Of a DNA stretch of 64,000 nt, positions 1 to 8,526 are shown piece by piece; position 1 is the first letter of the stretch; each line of letters starts with the position of its first letter. The notes beneath the pieces were generated by a model that ran no database searches, was not told the DNA's origin, and worked only from the letters and a program-made list of their open reading frames with translations. The translations under genes were made by a program, and so were the position numbers. The stretch is from CAVPTL01 sp963708725. GTDB lineage: Bacteria > Actinomycetota > Thermoleophilia > Gaiellales > JAICJC01. The stretch is from positions 496,001 to 560,000 of the forward strand of contig CAVPTL010000014.1 of NCBI GenBank assembly GCA_963708725.1, read 5' to 3'.

Positions 1-594
1 GACGGCGAATCACTGCTCGACTCCGACTACCGCAGCCGACGCCGGCAACTCGAGAAACTCAAGCTCGAAGGCGACGCCTGGCGGGTGCCACCGACGCTCG
101 ACGGCGTGGGCGCCGACGTGCTCGCCGCCAGTCGCGATGCGGGCCTCGAGGGCATCATCGCCAAGCGCACCGACTCGCCCTACAAGCCGGGGTATCGTGG
201 CCGGGAATGGCTCAAGATCAAGAATGTGCTGCGCCAGGAGTTCGTGATCGGCGGCTTCACCGAGGGCAGTGGGCGCCGTGCGAACTCGATCGGCGCGCTG
301 CTGGTCGGCTACAACGCCGACGGTGAGCTGCACTATGCGGGCAAGGTCGGCACCGGCTACTCCGACGCGACCCTGGCGATGCTGACCACGCGGCTGAAGC
401 CGCTGATCCGCAAACGCTCGGCGTTCGGGGCGGGGACGCCGCCGAAGAACGCGACCTTCGTGAAACCCGAGCTGGTGTGCGAGTGCTCGTTCGCCGAGTG
501 GACGCGCCAGGGCCTGCTGCGTCAGCCCAGCTTCGTCGGTCTGCGCGAGGACAAGCCCGCGGCCGACGTCGTCCGCGAACGGGTGTCGGCATGA
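1..594 (+). CDS. ATP-dependent DNA ligase, C-terminal part (LigD-type ligase module), 5' end outside window
   Basis: The reading frame is open from base 1 and ends in TGA at 592-594, so only the C-terminal part is present. The visible protein carries ligase motif IV (EGIIAKR) and motif V (WLKIK), followed by an OB-fold that begins FVIGGFT. This order is typical of the ligase module of LigD-type enzymes in bacterial non-homologous end joining, which seal DNA ends through an enzyme-AMP intermediate. The next gene starts inside its stop codon (ATGA overlap) and encodes the matching polymerase module. Ligase and polymerase are therefore separate, translationally coupled genes here rather than one fused LigD. 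Confidence 0.9.
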   Translation, partial: DGESLLDSDYRSRRRQLEKLKLEGDAWRVPPTLDGVGADVLAASRDAGLEGIIAKRTDSPYKPGYRGREWLKIKNVLRQEFVIGGFTEGSGRRANSIGALLVGYNADGELHYAGKVGTGYSDATLAMLTTRLKPLIRKRSAFGAGTPPKNATFVKPELVCECSFAEWTRQGLLRQPSFVGLREDKPAADVVRERVSA

Positions 595-1547
595 CCCGGT
601 TGGAGCAGCTCACCGAGGCAGGCGAACCGCGGGGCAAGGATCGGCTGGCGGTGCAAATCGACGGTCGCGAGCTGGTGCTCTCGAACCTCGACAAGGTGCT
701 CTACCCCAAGGTGGGCTTCACCAAGGGCGACGTGATCGACTATTACCTCCAGGTGGCGCCCACCATGCTCACGCACCTGGCCGATCGCCCGGTGACGCGC
801 AAGCGCTATCCCAACGGCGTCGACGAGTCGTTCTTCTTCGAGAAGAACGTCCCCAAGCACCGGCCGGACTGGGTCGAGACGGTCGTGATCCCGGCCAAGG
901 ACAAACCGGTCGAGTACTGCGTGTGCTCCGACACGCCGACGCTCGTGTGGCTGGCGAACCTGGCTGCGCTCGAGCTTCACACAAACCTCGGATCGGCCGC
1001 CCACCCCGAGTGCCCGCAATACGTGGTGTTCGACCTGGATCCCGGCCCCGAGACGTCGGTGGTCGAGTGTTGCCGGGTCGCACTGCTTCTGCGCGACATG
1101 TTCAAACGACTGGGGCTCGAGACGCTGGCAAAGACCAGCGGCTCAAAGGGGCTCCAGCTGTACATCCCGCTGAACTCGCCGGAGGCCTCGTACGCCCGCA
1201 CGCGCGAGTTCGCAAAAACGGTCGCCGAGATGTGGGAGCGCGAGGCGCCCGAGCTGGTGGTGTCGAAGATGACCAAATCGATCCGCGGTGGCAAGGTGCT
1301 GATCGACTGGTCGCAGAACAATCAGGTCAAGACGACGGTGTGCGCCTACTCGCTGCGCGCCCGTGACCTGGCGACCGTGTCGACGCCGGTGACCTGGCGC
1401 GAGGTGATCGCCTGTGAGCGTTCGGAGTCACCCGACGACCTGCGGTTCACGAGCGAGGACGTGCTCAAGCGGATCGCCACCCGTGGCGATCTGTTCGCCG
1501 ACGCGGCCGAGAAGCAGCAGTCGCTGCCCGACATCGGCCAGGCGTGA
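591..1547 (+). CDS. ligD: LigD-type DNA polymerase/primase domain protein (NHEJ)
   Basis: This 318-residue protein matches the stand-alone polymerase (PolDom, archaeo-eukaryotic primase fold) of bacterial NHEJ, which fills in or adds nucleotides at broken ends. The catalytic acidic motif is visible as VVFDLDPGP, followed by the SGSKGLQ loop and the LIDWSQN segment, all standard for the family. I chose ATG 591 because it overlaps the ligase stop as ATGA, and the product begins just before the usual LSNLDKVLYP motif. A longer upstream start would run through the ligase gene. The stop codon TGA (1545-1547) forms the left edge of a 29-bp palindrome shared with the convergent gene. No Ku gene is visible in the window. 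Confidence 0.93.
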   Translation: MTRLEQLTEAGEPRGKDRLAVQIDGRELVLSNLDKVLYPKVGFTKGDVIDYYLQVAPTMLTHLADRPVTRKRYPNGVDESFFFEKNVPKHRPDWVETVVIPAKDKPVEYCVCSDTPTLVWLANLAALELHTNLGSAAHPECPQYVVFDLDPGPETSVVECCRVALLLRDMFKRLGLETLAKTSGSKGLQLYIPLNSPEASYARTREFAKTVAEMWEREAPELVVSKMTKSIRGGKVLIDWSQNNQVKTTVCAYSLRARDLATVSTPVTWREVIACERSESPDDLRFTSEDVLKRIATRGDLFADAAEKQQSLPDIGQA

Positions 1548-1573
1548 ATAACGGTGCCTGGCACCGTTATTCA
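1545..1573. repeat. Palindromic repeat copy 1 (GGTGCC-T-GGCACC core)
   Basis: This is a perfect inverted repeat with 14-bp arms (TGAATAACGGTGCC and its complement) around one central T. Both outer TGA triplets are used: 1545-1547 is the stop of the polymerase gene on the plus strand, and 1571-1573 is the stop of the phosphoesterase gene on the minus strand. Related copies occur at 22471-22654, 25759-25797, 32375-32411 and 43799-43831. A hairpin between convergent genes could terminate transcription, but no T-run follows on either side. Confidence 0.9.
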
Positions 1574-2545
1574 GCCGGCGGTGAAGAGGAAGTCGAGGTA
1601 GGTGCCGTCGTCTGCGATGTCGACGATCGCGCCTCGCAGCAGATCGGCCGAGTAGTCACTCCCCGGGTTGAGGCACAGCGATTCGCCGATCTTCTGCGCC
1701 GCCCGCGACTCATGAATGTGTCCGTGCAGGCCCACTGACGGCTTGTACTTCTTGATGGCGTCGCGCACCGCGGTGCTTCCCACCGGCACAAAGCTCGGCC
1801 GTCCGCCGCGCAGCACCGGCTTGAGGTTCTCGTCGAGTTCGGGCGCGGTGTCCAGCCCCGAACCGTACGGCGGGTTGTGGAAGTTCACGATCACGTGACG
1901 ATCCTCGGGCACCTGGTCGAGCATCGCGGCGATCCGCTCTCCCAGCTCGTCCTCGGGGTACTCCCGCTCGGTGTCCCAGGGGGTGGGCGTGACATCGCCG
2001 AGGCTGGCCAGGAGCACCGGGCCGAGGTCGTGCAGCCGCCGCTCTGGGCACTCGATCCGATCGGCCTGCTCGAGCACCGCGTCGATCTCGACCGGGTCAT
2101 CGTTGCCCGGAGTGATGATGCACGCGACCTTGGGATCGAGCCGCTCGGCCGCGAGCTTGCACCAGCCCTCGAGCTGGAGATTGATCTCCCGCCGGAACAG
2201 CGCCTCGAGGTACGGCTTGTCCTCGGCAATCCGGTCGACCTCCGCCGCGTCCATCTCGACCGGATAGAAGCCGACCATGTTGATCTCAGACCACAGCCGG
2301 TCCTTGTCTTCGGCCGGCACGGTCACCCGCTCACCGCGAACCTCCGCGGTCAGCGAGCCGTTTTCACGCCGCACGGGGACGAGCCCCTTCCCGGCGACAT
2401 CGCCGCCGAGAAGGAGCACGTCTGCGTCATAGGCATCCGCGCCGTTGATGAACTTCCGAAAACAGCGGTCGGAACCGTGCACGTCGGTCGCAAAGAAGAT
2501 CCGAAGTGCGCGCTGGCGCTTCTTGCCTCGTCCAAAGGGGCTCAT
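1571..2545 (-). CDS. Calcineurin-like metallophosphoesterase (paralogue A)
   Basis: This 324-residue protein has the full metallophosphoesterase motif set: DVHGS (D-x-H), GGDVAGKG (GD), PGNDD (GN-D), a histidine in VNFHNPPYG, and GLHGHIHES (G-H-x-H). These build a two-metal site that hydrolyses phosphomonoesters or diesters; the substrate cannot be read from the sequence. No signal peptide is present, so it is probably cytosolic. Its ATG overlaps the stop of the upstream permease (ATGA), so the two are co-translated, and the permease carries a LacI operator. A close paralogue with the same motifs follows another permease at 52837. Its stop codon lies in the palindromic repeat. Confidence 0.9.
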   Translation of the reverse strand: MSPFGRGKKRQRALRIFFATDVHGSDRCFRKFINGADAYDADVLLLGGDVAGKGLVPVRRENGSLTAEVRGERVTVPAEDKDRLWSEINMVGFYPVEMDAAEVDRIAEDKPYLEALFRREINLQLEGWCKLAAERLDPKVACIITPGNDDPVEIDAVLEQADRIECPERRLHDLGPVLLASLGDVTPTPWDTEREYPEDELGERIAAMLDQVPEDRHVIVNFHNPPYGSGLDTAPELDENLKPVLRGGRPSFVPVGSTAVRDAIKKYKPSVGLHGHIHESRAAQKIGESLCLNPGSDYSADLLRGAIVDIADDGTYLDFLFTAG

Positions 2546-4173
2546 TCGGGCGGAAGCTCCCGCATCGCGAGGTCGAGGTCGATCGACGAGCCACTCCGAA
2601 CCGAACGGGCGATCAGGTAGATCACCGGGCCGGCCAGGAGCACGATCGCGAGGCTCGCGAGGCTGGTCACACTGAACTTCCCGAACACGCTCGAGTGGGT
2701 GACGATCAGCCCGATCACGATCAATGCCAGGATCGTCGTCAGCCCGCCCGCGATCGCGGCCTTGGGCATACCCATCAGCCGGTCGACGTCATTGGTGCCC
2801 GGCTTTTGGATCAGCTCCGGGCGACGCCACGGCAGCATCAGCGCCGACACGGCGCCCGCCAACAGGATCAGCGCCACGAACAGCGCCAGGTTGGCCACGA
2901 TGTTCGCGATATCCACGTAGGTGGCGAGCAGTGAGAACCCGATACCACCGATCAGGGCGATGATGGTCGCGTTGATGGGGCTGTGGGTGCTCTCGTTCAC
3001 CGAGGCAACACTCACCGGAAGCATGCGGTCAAACGCCAGTGCAAACAGCACGCGGGTGATGACCGCAACGAACGCCAGGTCGACCGCGAGCTCGGCGCAC
3101 GGCACCGCGATCGAGAACAGGATCTTTGTGATCGGGTCGCCCGACAACACCAGCCCGTAGCCGAGGCCGCCGGCCTGGGCAGAGAGACTCGTGATGTTGG
3201 AGTAGGCATCCCCGTTGACCGCGTTCAGGTTGGCCTGGGCCTGCATGAAATCAAGCCCGATGCGCCAGCGCAGAAGCATCCAGATCCCGACCCAGACGAC
3301 CACAAGTACGGCGATGCTGATGCACGACGCGTACATGTACGTCCGACCGGGGCGTTTGAGCTCACCACCGACGTAATAGGAGTACAACACGCCGTTGTAG
3401 TTCAGCACCATGAACGGTATGACCAGAAGCGACGCTGTGAGGCTGATGCCTGTTGTGACGCCGTTTGCCTTCGCCGAATGGAGCACAGCGTTGTACGCGT
3501 TCGAGTTCTTGCTGAAATCACCGAACGAGTTGATGAAGTCGCTGTGTGAGTGCGCCAGGAGCAGCACACCCAGGGCGACGAACGCGAGCAGCTGAATGAC
3601 CACCAGCGCGAGAATCACCTGGGCGATTCGGCGCAGCGGCATCAGCGACAAAAGGCCGACGATCAGGAGCATGCCCACACAGATCGCGGCGATCGCCCCC
3701 TTGCTCGTAACGTGATTGGCACCGGCGGCGATCCACGAACTGGAGAACGCGTCTCCCAGACCGGTCAGGGCAAACGGCATGAACGCCGCGGTGAACTGTG
3801 CGTTGGCCGCCAGGATGTATGTGAACGCCACGGCGATCCCGATGCCCACCATGGCTCCCAGCACCGGCGATATCACACGCGTGACGTAAACGTATTCGCC
3901 ACCTGCTCGCGGGATTGCTTGCAGGAGGTACTTGTAGGCAAACATGCCCACGAACCAAATCGCCGCAGCAAGAATCAGCGGCAGAATCATGTCTGGCTTA
4001 TTGAAGCTGGTCAGCCCGGCGCTGAAGTTAATGAATGTATTTACGACCGCGACCGACGCCAGCGCGATAGCTGTCGCGGCGGGAATGCCGAGTTCACGAA
4101 CCAGCCCCGACGACTGGCGCGTGAAGAGCCCAGCCGACGACGATGGTTGTGACGTTGCTGCCGGTTCACTCAT
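2542..4173 (-). CDS. APC-superfamily amino acid/polyamine-type permease
   Basis: This 543-residue membrane protein has hydrophobic segments throughout and the APC-typical N-terminal stretch with PRAGGEYVYVTR after the second or third helix. It should import a small amine, amino acid or related organic solute by cation symport or exchange; the substrate is unknown. It starts at ATG 4173, and a perfect LacI-type operator (TGGAACGTTCCA, 4193-4204) lies 20 bases upstream, so the LacI protein encoded at 5385 probably controls it. The phosphoesterase gene overlaps its stop. It resembles the permease at 51231 at both ends (GLVR near the N-terminus; S-R-x-VRS and a final E-x-PP at the C-terminus), which suggests paralogy. 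Confidence 0.88.
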   Translation of the reverse strand: MSEPAATSQPSSSAGLFTRQSSGLVRELGIPAATAIALASVAVVNTFINFSAGLTSFNKPDMILPLILAAAIWFVGMFAYKYLLQAIPRAGGEYVYVTRVISPVLGAMVGIGIAVAFTYILAANAQFTAAFMPFALTGLGDAFSSSWIAAGANHVTSKGAIAAICVGMLLIVGLLSLMPLRRIAQVILALVVIQLLAFVALGVLLLAHSHSDFINSFGDFSKNSNAYNAVLHSAKANGVTTGISLTASLLVIPFMVLNYNGVLYSYYVGGELKRPGRTYMYASCISIAVLVVVWVGIWMLLRWRIGLDFMQAQANLNAVNGDAYSNITSLSAQAGGLGYGLVLSGDPITKILFSIAVPCAELAVDLAFVAVITRVLFALAFDRMLPVSVASVNESTHSPINATIIALIGGIGFSLLATYVDIANIVANLALFVALILLAGAVSALMLPWRRPELIQKPGTNDVDRLMGMPKAAIAGGLTTILALIVIGLIVTHSSVFGKFSVTSLASLAIVLLAGPVIYLIARSVRSGSSIDLDLAMRELPPE

Positions 4174-4192
4174 CTGATCGCCTCCAATCGCA

Positions 4193-4204
4193 TGGAACGT
4201 TCCA
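4193..4204. promoter_or_regulatory. LacI-family operator 1
   Basis: The perfect 12-bp palindrome TGGAACGTTCCA lies 20 bases upstream of the permease start codon. It is identical to operator 2 and differs by single transitions from operators 3 and 4. All four lie directly upstream of genes around the LacI regulator at 5385. Confidence 0.85.
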
Positions 4205-4266
4205 GGATTTGGTCAACTTACCAAGCGCGCGGGGTGGTTGCAACCCCATTTTTGGGTACCGTCCGG

Positions 4267-5277
4267 TTACTGCCAGTCCCAGCTCGGCCCGACGGCCAGC
4301 CGCTCTCCCCGCACCGCGCTGGCTCGGGCGGCAACGCCCATCGCCACCGCCCAGCGATCGTCCTCCAGCGTCGCGTTGAGCGTCTGCTCACCGCGGCAGG
4401 CGGCTGCGAAGTCCTCCAGCTGCTGTGCATAGGCATCGGCGAAGAACTCGCGGCAATCGGCCGCAAACGCGACATCCCCGCCATGCGAGAGCACGGTCAC
4501 GTCACCGCCGCGGGGGGTGCGGTCAAACACGATCGATCCGGTCTCCCCCAGCACCTCGCAGCGAATGTCCATGCCCACCTTGTTGGTGCGCGCCAGGTGC
4601 GTGACCGCGATCGCATCGCCCATGCCAAAGGTGATGTAGGCGTTGTCGAGATCGGCGTCGCGAAAGATCGGATTCTGCGCCGCCGCATACACGGTGTCCG
4701 GGTCACGGCCCAGCAGCCAGCGGGCGGTGTCGTAGTCGTGGGCGCCGACATCCAGGATGAAACCGCCTGCGGGAATATCGTCGTCGCTCGGTGGGAAATC
4801 CTCACGGCTCTCCATCTGAACGGCGAACGGGGCGCCGATCGCGCCCGCTTCGATGAGGCGGGCGAGTTCGCGGAAGCGGGTGTCATGCCGTCGGTGGTAG
4901 GCGACCCGCGAGACGAGCTTCGGCCGCGCCGCGCCGGCGTCGAGGATCTGCTTCTGTCCTTCGACAGTGATGGCGCCGGGCTTTTCCAGCAGCAGGTGCT
5001 TGCCGGCCTCGAGCACAGCCACGGCGTGCTCAGGGTGATCGGCGGTGCGCGTGCACACCATCACCGCATCCACGTCGTCGCTGCCCAGCATCTCGTCCAT
5101 GGTCGTCAGACGCACCGCCTCGTCGAGCGGGCCCACCCGCTCGCGACTGGCGCGTCCGCGAGCCGAGGCGATCGCGACCAGCTTCACGTTGGCACTGCGA
5201 AGCGCACAGCCGGCGTGGACAGCAGAAATGAAGCCGGTACCGGCAATTCCCAGGCGTAGCGGTCGCGAGTCGGTCAC
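4267..5277 (-). CDS. Gfo/Idh/MocA-family oxidoreductase
   Basis: This 336-residue NAD(P)-dependent dehydrogenase has an N-terminal Rossmann fold (LRLGIAGTGFIS) and the family motif EKPGA around residue 100, with the catalytic-type lysine. The C-terminal domain contains the DVGAHDYD segment used by sugar and inositol dehydrogenases. It probably oxidises a polyol, inositol or sugar derivative in the cytosol. The start is GTG 5277, with LacI operator 2 (5298-5309) just upstream in the divergent promoter it shares with lacI. The permease gene lies 94 bases downstream but has its own operator. The exact substrate is not inferable. Confidence 0.9.
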   Translation of the reverse strand: MTDSRPLRLGIAGTGFISAVHAGCALRSANVKLVAIASARGRASRERVGPLDEAVRLTTMDEMLGSDDVDAVMVCTRTADHPEHAVAVLEAGKHLLLEKPGAITVEGQKQILDAGAARPKLVSRVAYHRRHDTRFRELARLIEAGAIGAPFAVQMESREDFPPSDDDIPAGGFILDVGAHDYDTARWLLGRDPDTVYAAAQNPIFRDADLDNAYITFGMGDAIAVTHLARTNKVGMDIRCEVLGETGSIVFDRTPRGGDVTVLSHGGDVAFAADCREFFADAYAQQLEDFAAACRGEQTLNATLEDDRWAVAMGVAARASAVRGERLAVGPSWDWQ

Positions 5278-5297
5278 AGTGTTTCTCCTCCAGGACG

Positions 5298-5309
5298 TGG
5301 AACGTTCCA
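5298..5309. promoter_or_regulatory. LacI-family operator 2 (divergent promoter)
   Basis: A second perfect copy of TGGAACGTTCCA lies in the 107-bp region between the minus-strand dehydrogenase and the plus-strand lacI gene. Its placement suggests control of the dehydrogenase and autoregulation of lacI. Confidence 0.85.
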
Positions 5310-5384
5310 GACGCTACCAAACTCCGCGGCTCTGCGGCCGAGAATCCTCAAACTTGCAGGCGAGACTAGACTGTCGGCCGACCG

Positions 5385-6446
5385 ATGCCACCACAACGAT
5401 CCAACCGAGCCGCGACCATCTTCGATGTCGCCGCTGCCGCCGGGGTGTCCAAGTCCACCGTCTCAAACGTCGTGCGTGGCGCGGGCGAGGTATCACCCAC
5501 CACCCGCGAGCGGGTGCTGGCGGTGATCGACGATCTCAACTACCGGCCCAACGGCATCGCCCGGCAGTTCGTCAAGCGCCGCACGACCATGATCGGGGTG
5601 TTGGTCGGTGACCTGCGAAACCCCTACCACGCCCGCCTGGCCCAGGTCGTCGAGCGCGCGCTCTTTCGCTGCGGGCACACCACCCTTTTCTGCAACATCG
5701 AAGGCGACGAGGAACTCGCGATCGCCGGGGTCGAAGCGCTGATCGAACAGCGCGTCGCCGGGTTCGTGTTCCTTGCGCTGGTCGAACGCACACCCGAACT
5801 CGCCAAGTCACTGCGAAACACCGACATCCCGATCGTGGCCATCGGCCTGCGACAGGAGTGGAGCGATTCGGTCGGCCCCCGTGACCGCGAGGGCGGGCGG
5901 CTGGCAACCCAGCATCTGATCGATCTTGGCCACCGCCGTATCGGGTACATGCGTACGGCCATGACCGAGGCCAGCGGCGACCGGGCCCGGCACGCCGGCT
6001 ACCTGGAGGCGATGCGACGGGCCGGCATCGAGCCGCCGCCGGTGATGCTGTGGCAGCCGGACACCAACGACATCCGGGTCGGCCGGGAATCGACCCCGTT
6101 GGTGAAGGCCCTGACCGGCCGCAAGGCCCCGACCGCGGTGTTCGTGTGGAACGACTACGGCGCGATCGAACTGATCGAGGCCTGTGAGACCGAGGGGATC
6201 ACCGTGCCCGACGACCTGTCGGTGGTCGGCTTCGACGACATCGCGATCGCCGGACTTCGCCGCATCTCGCTGACCACCGTGGCCCAGCCGCTCGACTTTC
6301 AGGCCGAGAAGGCGGTCACGATCCTGCTCGAGCGAATCGGTGGCCAGGACTCCCAAAAGCCCCACCATCTGACGGTGCCGGTTGAGCTGATGGTGCGAAA
6401 CTCGACGGCCGCCCCACGCACTCAGAGACGGTCAGCCGCCGGCTGA
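5385..6446 (+). CDS. LacI-family transcriptional regulator
   Basis: This 353-residue protein has the N-terminal LacI helix-turn-helix (TIFDVAAAAGVSKSTVSNV, about residues 11-29), the hinge helix ending YRPNGIARQ, and a periplasmic-binding-protein-like effector domain with typical VVGFDDI and TTVAQP segments. It should repress sugar or polyol genes until an effector binds. Four near-identical 12-bp palindromes occur upstream of the permease (4173), the dehydrogenases (5277, 7376, 7478) and in its own promoter region, which defines a compact local regulon. Its 3' end overlaps the convergent dehydrogenase gene by 15 bases. The effector is probably a substrate of the dehydrogenases (inference). 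Confidence 0.95.
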   Translation: MPPQRSNRAATIFDVAAAAGVSKSTVSNVVRGAGEVSPTTRERVLAVIDDLNYRPNGIARQFVKRRTTMIGVLVGDLRNPYHARLAQVVERALFRCGHTTLFCNIEGDEELAIAGVEALIEQRVAGFVFLALVERTPELAKSLRNTDIPIVAIGLRQEWSDSVGPRDREGGRLATQHLIDLGHRRIGYMRTAMTEASGDRARHAGYLEAMRRAGIEPPPVMLWQPDTNDIRVGRESTPLVKALTGRKAPTAVFVWNDYGAIELIEACETEGITVPDDLSVVGFDDIAIAGLRRISLTTVAQPLDFQAEKAVTILLERIGGQDSQKPHHLTVPVELMVRNSTAAPRTQRRSAAG

Positions 6447-7376
6447 AGCCGCGATGTGAGCCTGGGCGCGCTCGGCGATCGCGAGCGCCTTGAACGCGTC
6501 ATCGGTGGTCGCCCCGCCGGCATCACCGCCGTCGCTGATCGACCGCGCGAAGGCCTCGGCCTGCGCGCGGAGCGCGGCCAGGAAGACCGCGTCGCCCTGG
6601 TCGCCCCAGAGCACCTGCACCCGCTCGTAACCGCGCGTCCCCATCACCTCGACCCAGACCGCATCGCCGGGCGCGAAGTGCCTGCCGAGCGACACCAATG
6701 CCGTGCCGCCGTCGGCCAGACGGCCGAGCATCGCCACACTTTCGACGTCGCCCGGCACCGGCTCGACGGAGGTCACCGGCGAGGCCACCGGATCGAGGCC
6801 CTCGAGCTCCTGCCCGGTCAGCCACCGGATCTGGTCGAACTCGTGCACGCCCATGTCGACCATGATCCCACCGCTTGCACGCCGGAACTCGGGGCTGGCG
6901 GGATCGGAGTCCCACTGCCAGCACGACACCAGCGCGATCTCTCCCAGCGCCCCGTCGAGGATGCGACGGCGAAGGCCGGCCAGCTGGGGCACGAACCGGC
7001 GCCAGTACCCCACCTGCAACGGCACCCCGGCCGCAGTGGCGGCCTCGGCGGCCGCGGCGATCTCCGACGTGGTGGTGCCACAGGGCTTCTCGCACAGGAT
7101 CGGCAGCCCTCGTTGCGCACAATCGGCCACCAGCTCGCGATGAAGAATCGAGGGAGCAGCGATCAGCACCGCGTCGATCCCACCGGCGCCCGCGGCTTGA
7201 TCGAGGTCTGCGAAGGTGGCCACGCCGGGATCGATCGACTCTGCTCGCGCCCGCGCCGCGGCGACTGGATCGATCACCGCGACCACCCGCAGCGACGTCG
7301 CGCCCACCAGCGCGCGCAGATGGGTGCAGCCCATCCGGCCCGCACCCACAATCGCAAGTCTTAGGTCGTGTGGCAT
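6432..7376 (-). CDS. Gfo/Idh/MocA-family oxidoreductase
   Basis: This 314-residue dehydrogenase has a Rossmann GAGRMG motif at the N-terminus, CEKPCG with the conserved lysine near residue 97, and MGVHEFDQIRW with the conserved histidine in the C-terminal domain. It probably oxidises an inositol-like or sugar substrate with NAD(P). Operator 3 (7384-7395) lies only eight bases upstream of its ATG, a position where bound LacI protein would block transcription or initiation. It is divergent from a third family member at 7478, and both are likely steps of one catabolic route. Confidence 0.9.
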   Translation of the reverse strand: MPHDLRLAIVGAGRMGCTHLRALVGATSLRVVAVIDPVAAARARAESIDPGVATFADLDQAAGAGGIDAVLIAAPSILHRELVADCAQRGLPILCEKPCGTTTSEIAAAAEAATAAGVPLQVGYWRRFVPQLAGLRRRILDGALGEIALVSCWQWDSDPASPEFRRASGGIMVDMGVHEFDQIRWLTGQELEGLDPVASPVTSVEPVPGDVESVAMLGRLADGGTALVSLGRHFAPGDAVWVEVMGTRGYERVQVLWGDQGDAVFLAALRAQAEAFARSISDGGDAGGATTDDAFKALAIAERAQAHIAASAGG

Positions 7377-7383
7377 AGGTTCC

Positions 7384-7395
7384 TGGAACGCTCCA
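7384..7395. promoter_or_regulatory. LacI-family operator 3
   Basis: TGGAACGCTCCA is a one-base variant of operators 1 and 2. It lies eight bases upstream of the dehydrogenase start at 7376. It is paired with operator 4, centred 65 bases away, in the same divergent intergenic region. Confidence 0.8.
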
Positions 7396-7448
7396 AGCGA
7401 TGAAGATACCAGAGATGTGCCCGTGTACTAGCATTGCGAGAAATTTCC

Positions 7449-7460
7449 TGGAGCGTTCCA
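7449..7460. promoter_or_regulatory. LacI-family operator 4
   Basis: TGGAGCGTTCCA is the mirror-image variant of operator 3. It sits 17 bases upstream of the ATG at 7478, directly before a purine-rich ribosome-binding site (GAGAGGGGAG, 7461-7470). Two operators flanking one divergent promoter region could allow looping. Confidence 0.8.
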
Positions 7461-7477
7461 GAGAGGGGAGCGATCGT

Positions 7478-8482
7478 ATGCGGGTTGTCCTGTGCGGGGC
7501 CGGTCAGATTGGAGCAGTGCACGCAGCGTCGCTGAGCCGTGCGGCGGTCGTCTCGGAACTGATCGTCGCCGACCTCGACGCCGACCGGGCCGCCGTCCTT
7601 GCCGAGCGGTTCGGCGCGCGCGCCACCGATCTGGATCAAGCATTCTCGGCGGCGCCCGACGCGGTCGTGATCGGCGTGCCCACACCGGCGCACGCCGGCC
7701 TGGTGCGCACCTGCATCGAGCGCCGCATCCCCTGCTTTTGCGAGAAGCCGCTGGCCGGAGAGCTGGATGAGTCGGTCGCCCTCGTACGCGAGGTCGAGGC
7801 CGCCTCGGCCCGTGTCCAGGTCGGCTTCATGCGCCGGTTCGATCCGGCGCTGGGCGAGCTGCGCGCCCTGATCGGCGGGGGTGAGGTGGGGCGGGTTCAC
7901 ACCATCCACGTGGCCTCACACGATCATGAGCCGCCGCCCGAGGAGTACGTCGCCAACTCCGGTGGCATGTTCCGCGACCAGCTCATCCACGACTTCGACA
8001 TGGTGCGGTGGGTGACGGATTCGGAGGTGGAGTCGGTGTACGCCACCGGTGCGGTGCGCACGATCGACTTTGCCGAGAAGTACGGTGACGTGGATACCTG
8101 CGCGCTGGTGCTGCGGCTCTCCGGCGGCGAGTTCGTGCTGATGGCCGGTACCCGCGAGGACGGTCGCGGCGAGGACGTGCGGATCGAGGTGATCGGCTCG
8201 CGCGACAGCGTCGCTGCCGGGTTCAACGCGCGCACACCCCTGCGACTGCTCGACCCGGTCGGCGTGGAGCCCGGGATGGAGCCCTACGCCGGCGCGTTCG
8301 ACCGCTTCGCCGCCGCATTCACGGCCGAGATCGACCACTTCCTGGGCTACGCCCAGGGGCGGTTGGAGAACCCCTGCACCCCCCGCGACGCGCTGAACAC
8401 AATGCTGGTCGCGGTGGCCTCGGAGCAGTCGCGGGCGGCCGGATCGGCCGTGGCAGTCCAGCACGCCGAGGATCTGGTGTGA
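7478..8482 (+). CDS. Gfo/Idh/MocA-family oxidoreductase, inositol 2-dehydrogenase-like
   Basis: This 334-residue protein resembles inositol dehydrogenases. It has GAGQIGAVH in the Rossmann fold, CEKPLA with the catalytic-type lysine near residue 91, GFMRRFD, and a LIHDFDMVRW segment with the conserved histidine. I chose ATG 7478 because it follows a strong Shine-Dalgarno run (7461-7470). Starting at 7400 would place operator 4 inside the gene. It is divergent from the dehydrogenase at 7376 and shares LacI control. Inositol or scyllo-inositol oxidation is plausible, but other polyols cannot be excluded. Confidence 0.88.
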   Translation: MRVVLCGAGQIGAVHAASLSRAAVVSELIVADLDADRAAVLAERFGARATDLDQAFSAAPDAVVIGVPTPAHAGLVRTCIERRIPCFCEKPLAGELDESVALVREVEAASARVQVGFMRRFDPALGELRALIGGGEVGRVHTIHVASHDHEPPPEEYVANSGGMFRDQLIHDFDMVRWVTDSEVESVYATGAVRTIDFAEKYGDVDTCALVLRLSGGEFVLMAGTREDGRGEDVRIEVIGSRDSVAAGFNARTPLRLLDPVGVEPGMEPYAGAFDRFAAAFTAEIDHFLGYAQGRLENPCTPRDALNTMLVAVASEQSRAAGSAVAVQHAEDLV

Positions 8483-8526
8483 CCGGACCCTTGTATGTCG
8501 GCGGCGGAGGCTGCTACGCTCGCTGA

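Noticed and set aside
1545..1573. Palindromes read as ordinary Rho-independent terminators
   Set aside because: The stems are long and GC-cored, but no T-run follows on either side, and copies also lie between co-directional genes and over a start codon, so simple termination does not explain the family.
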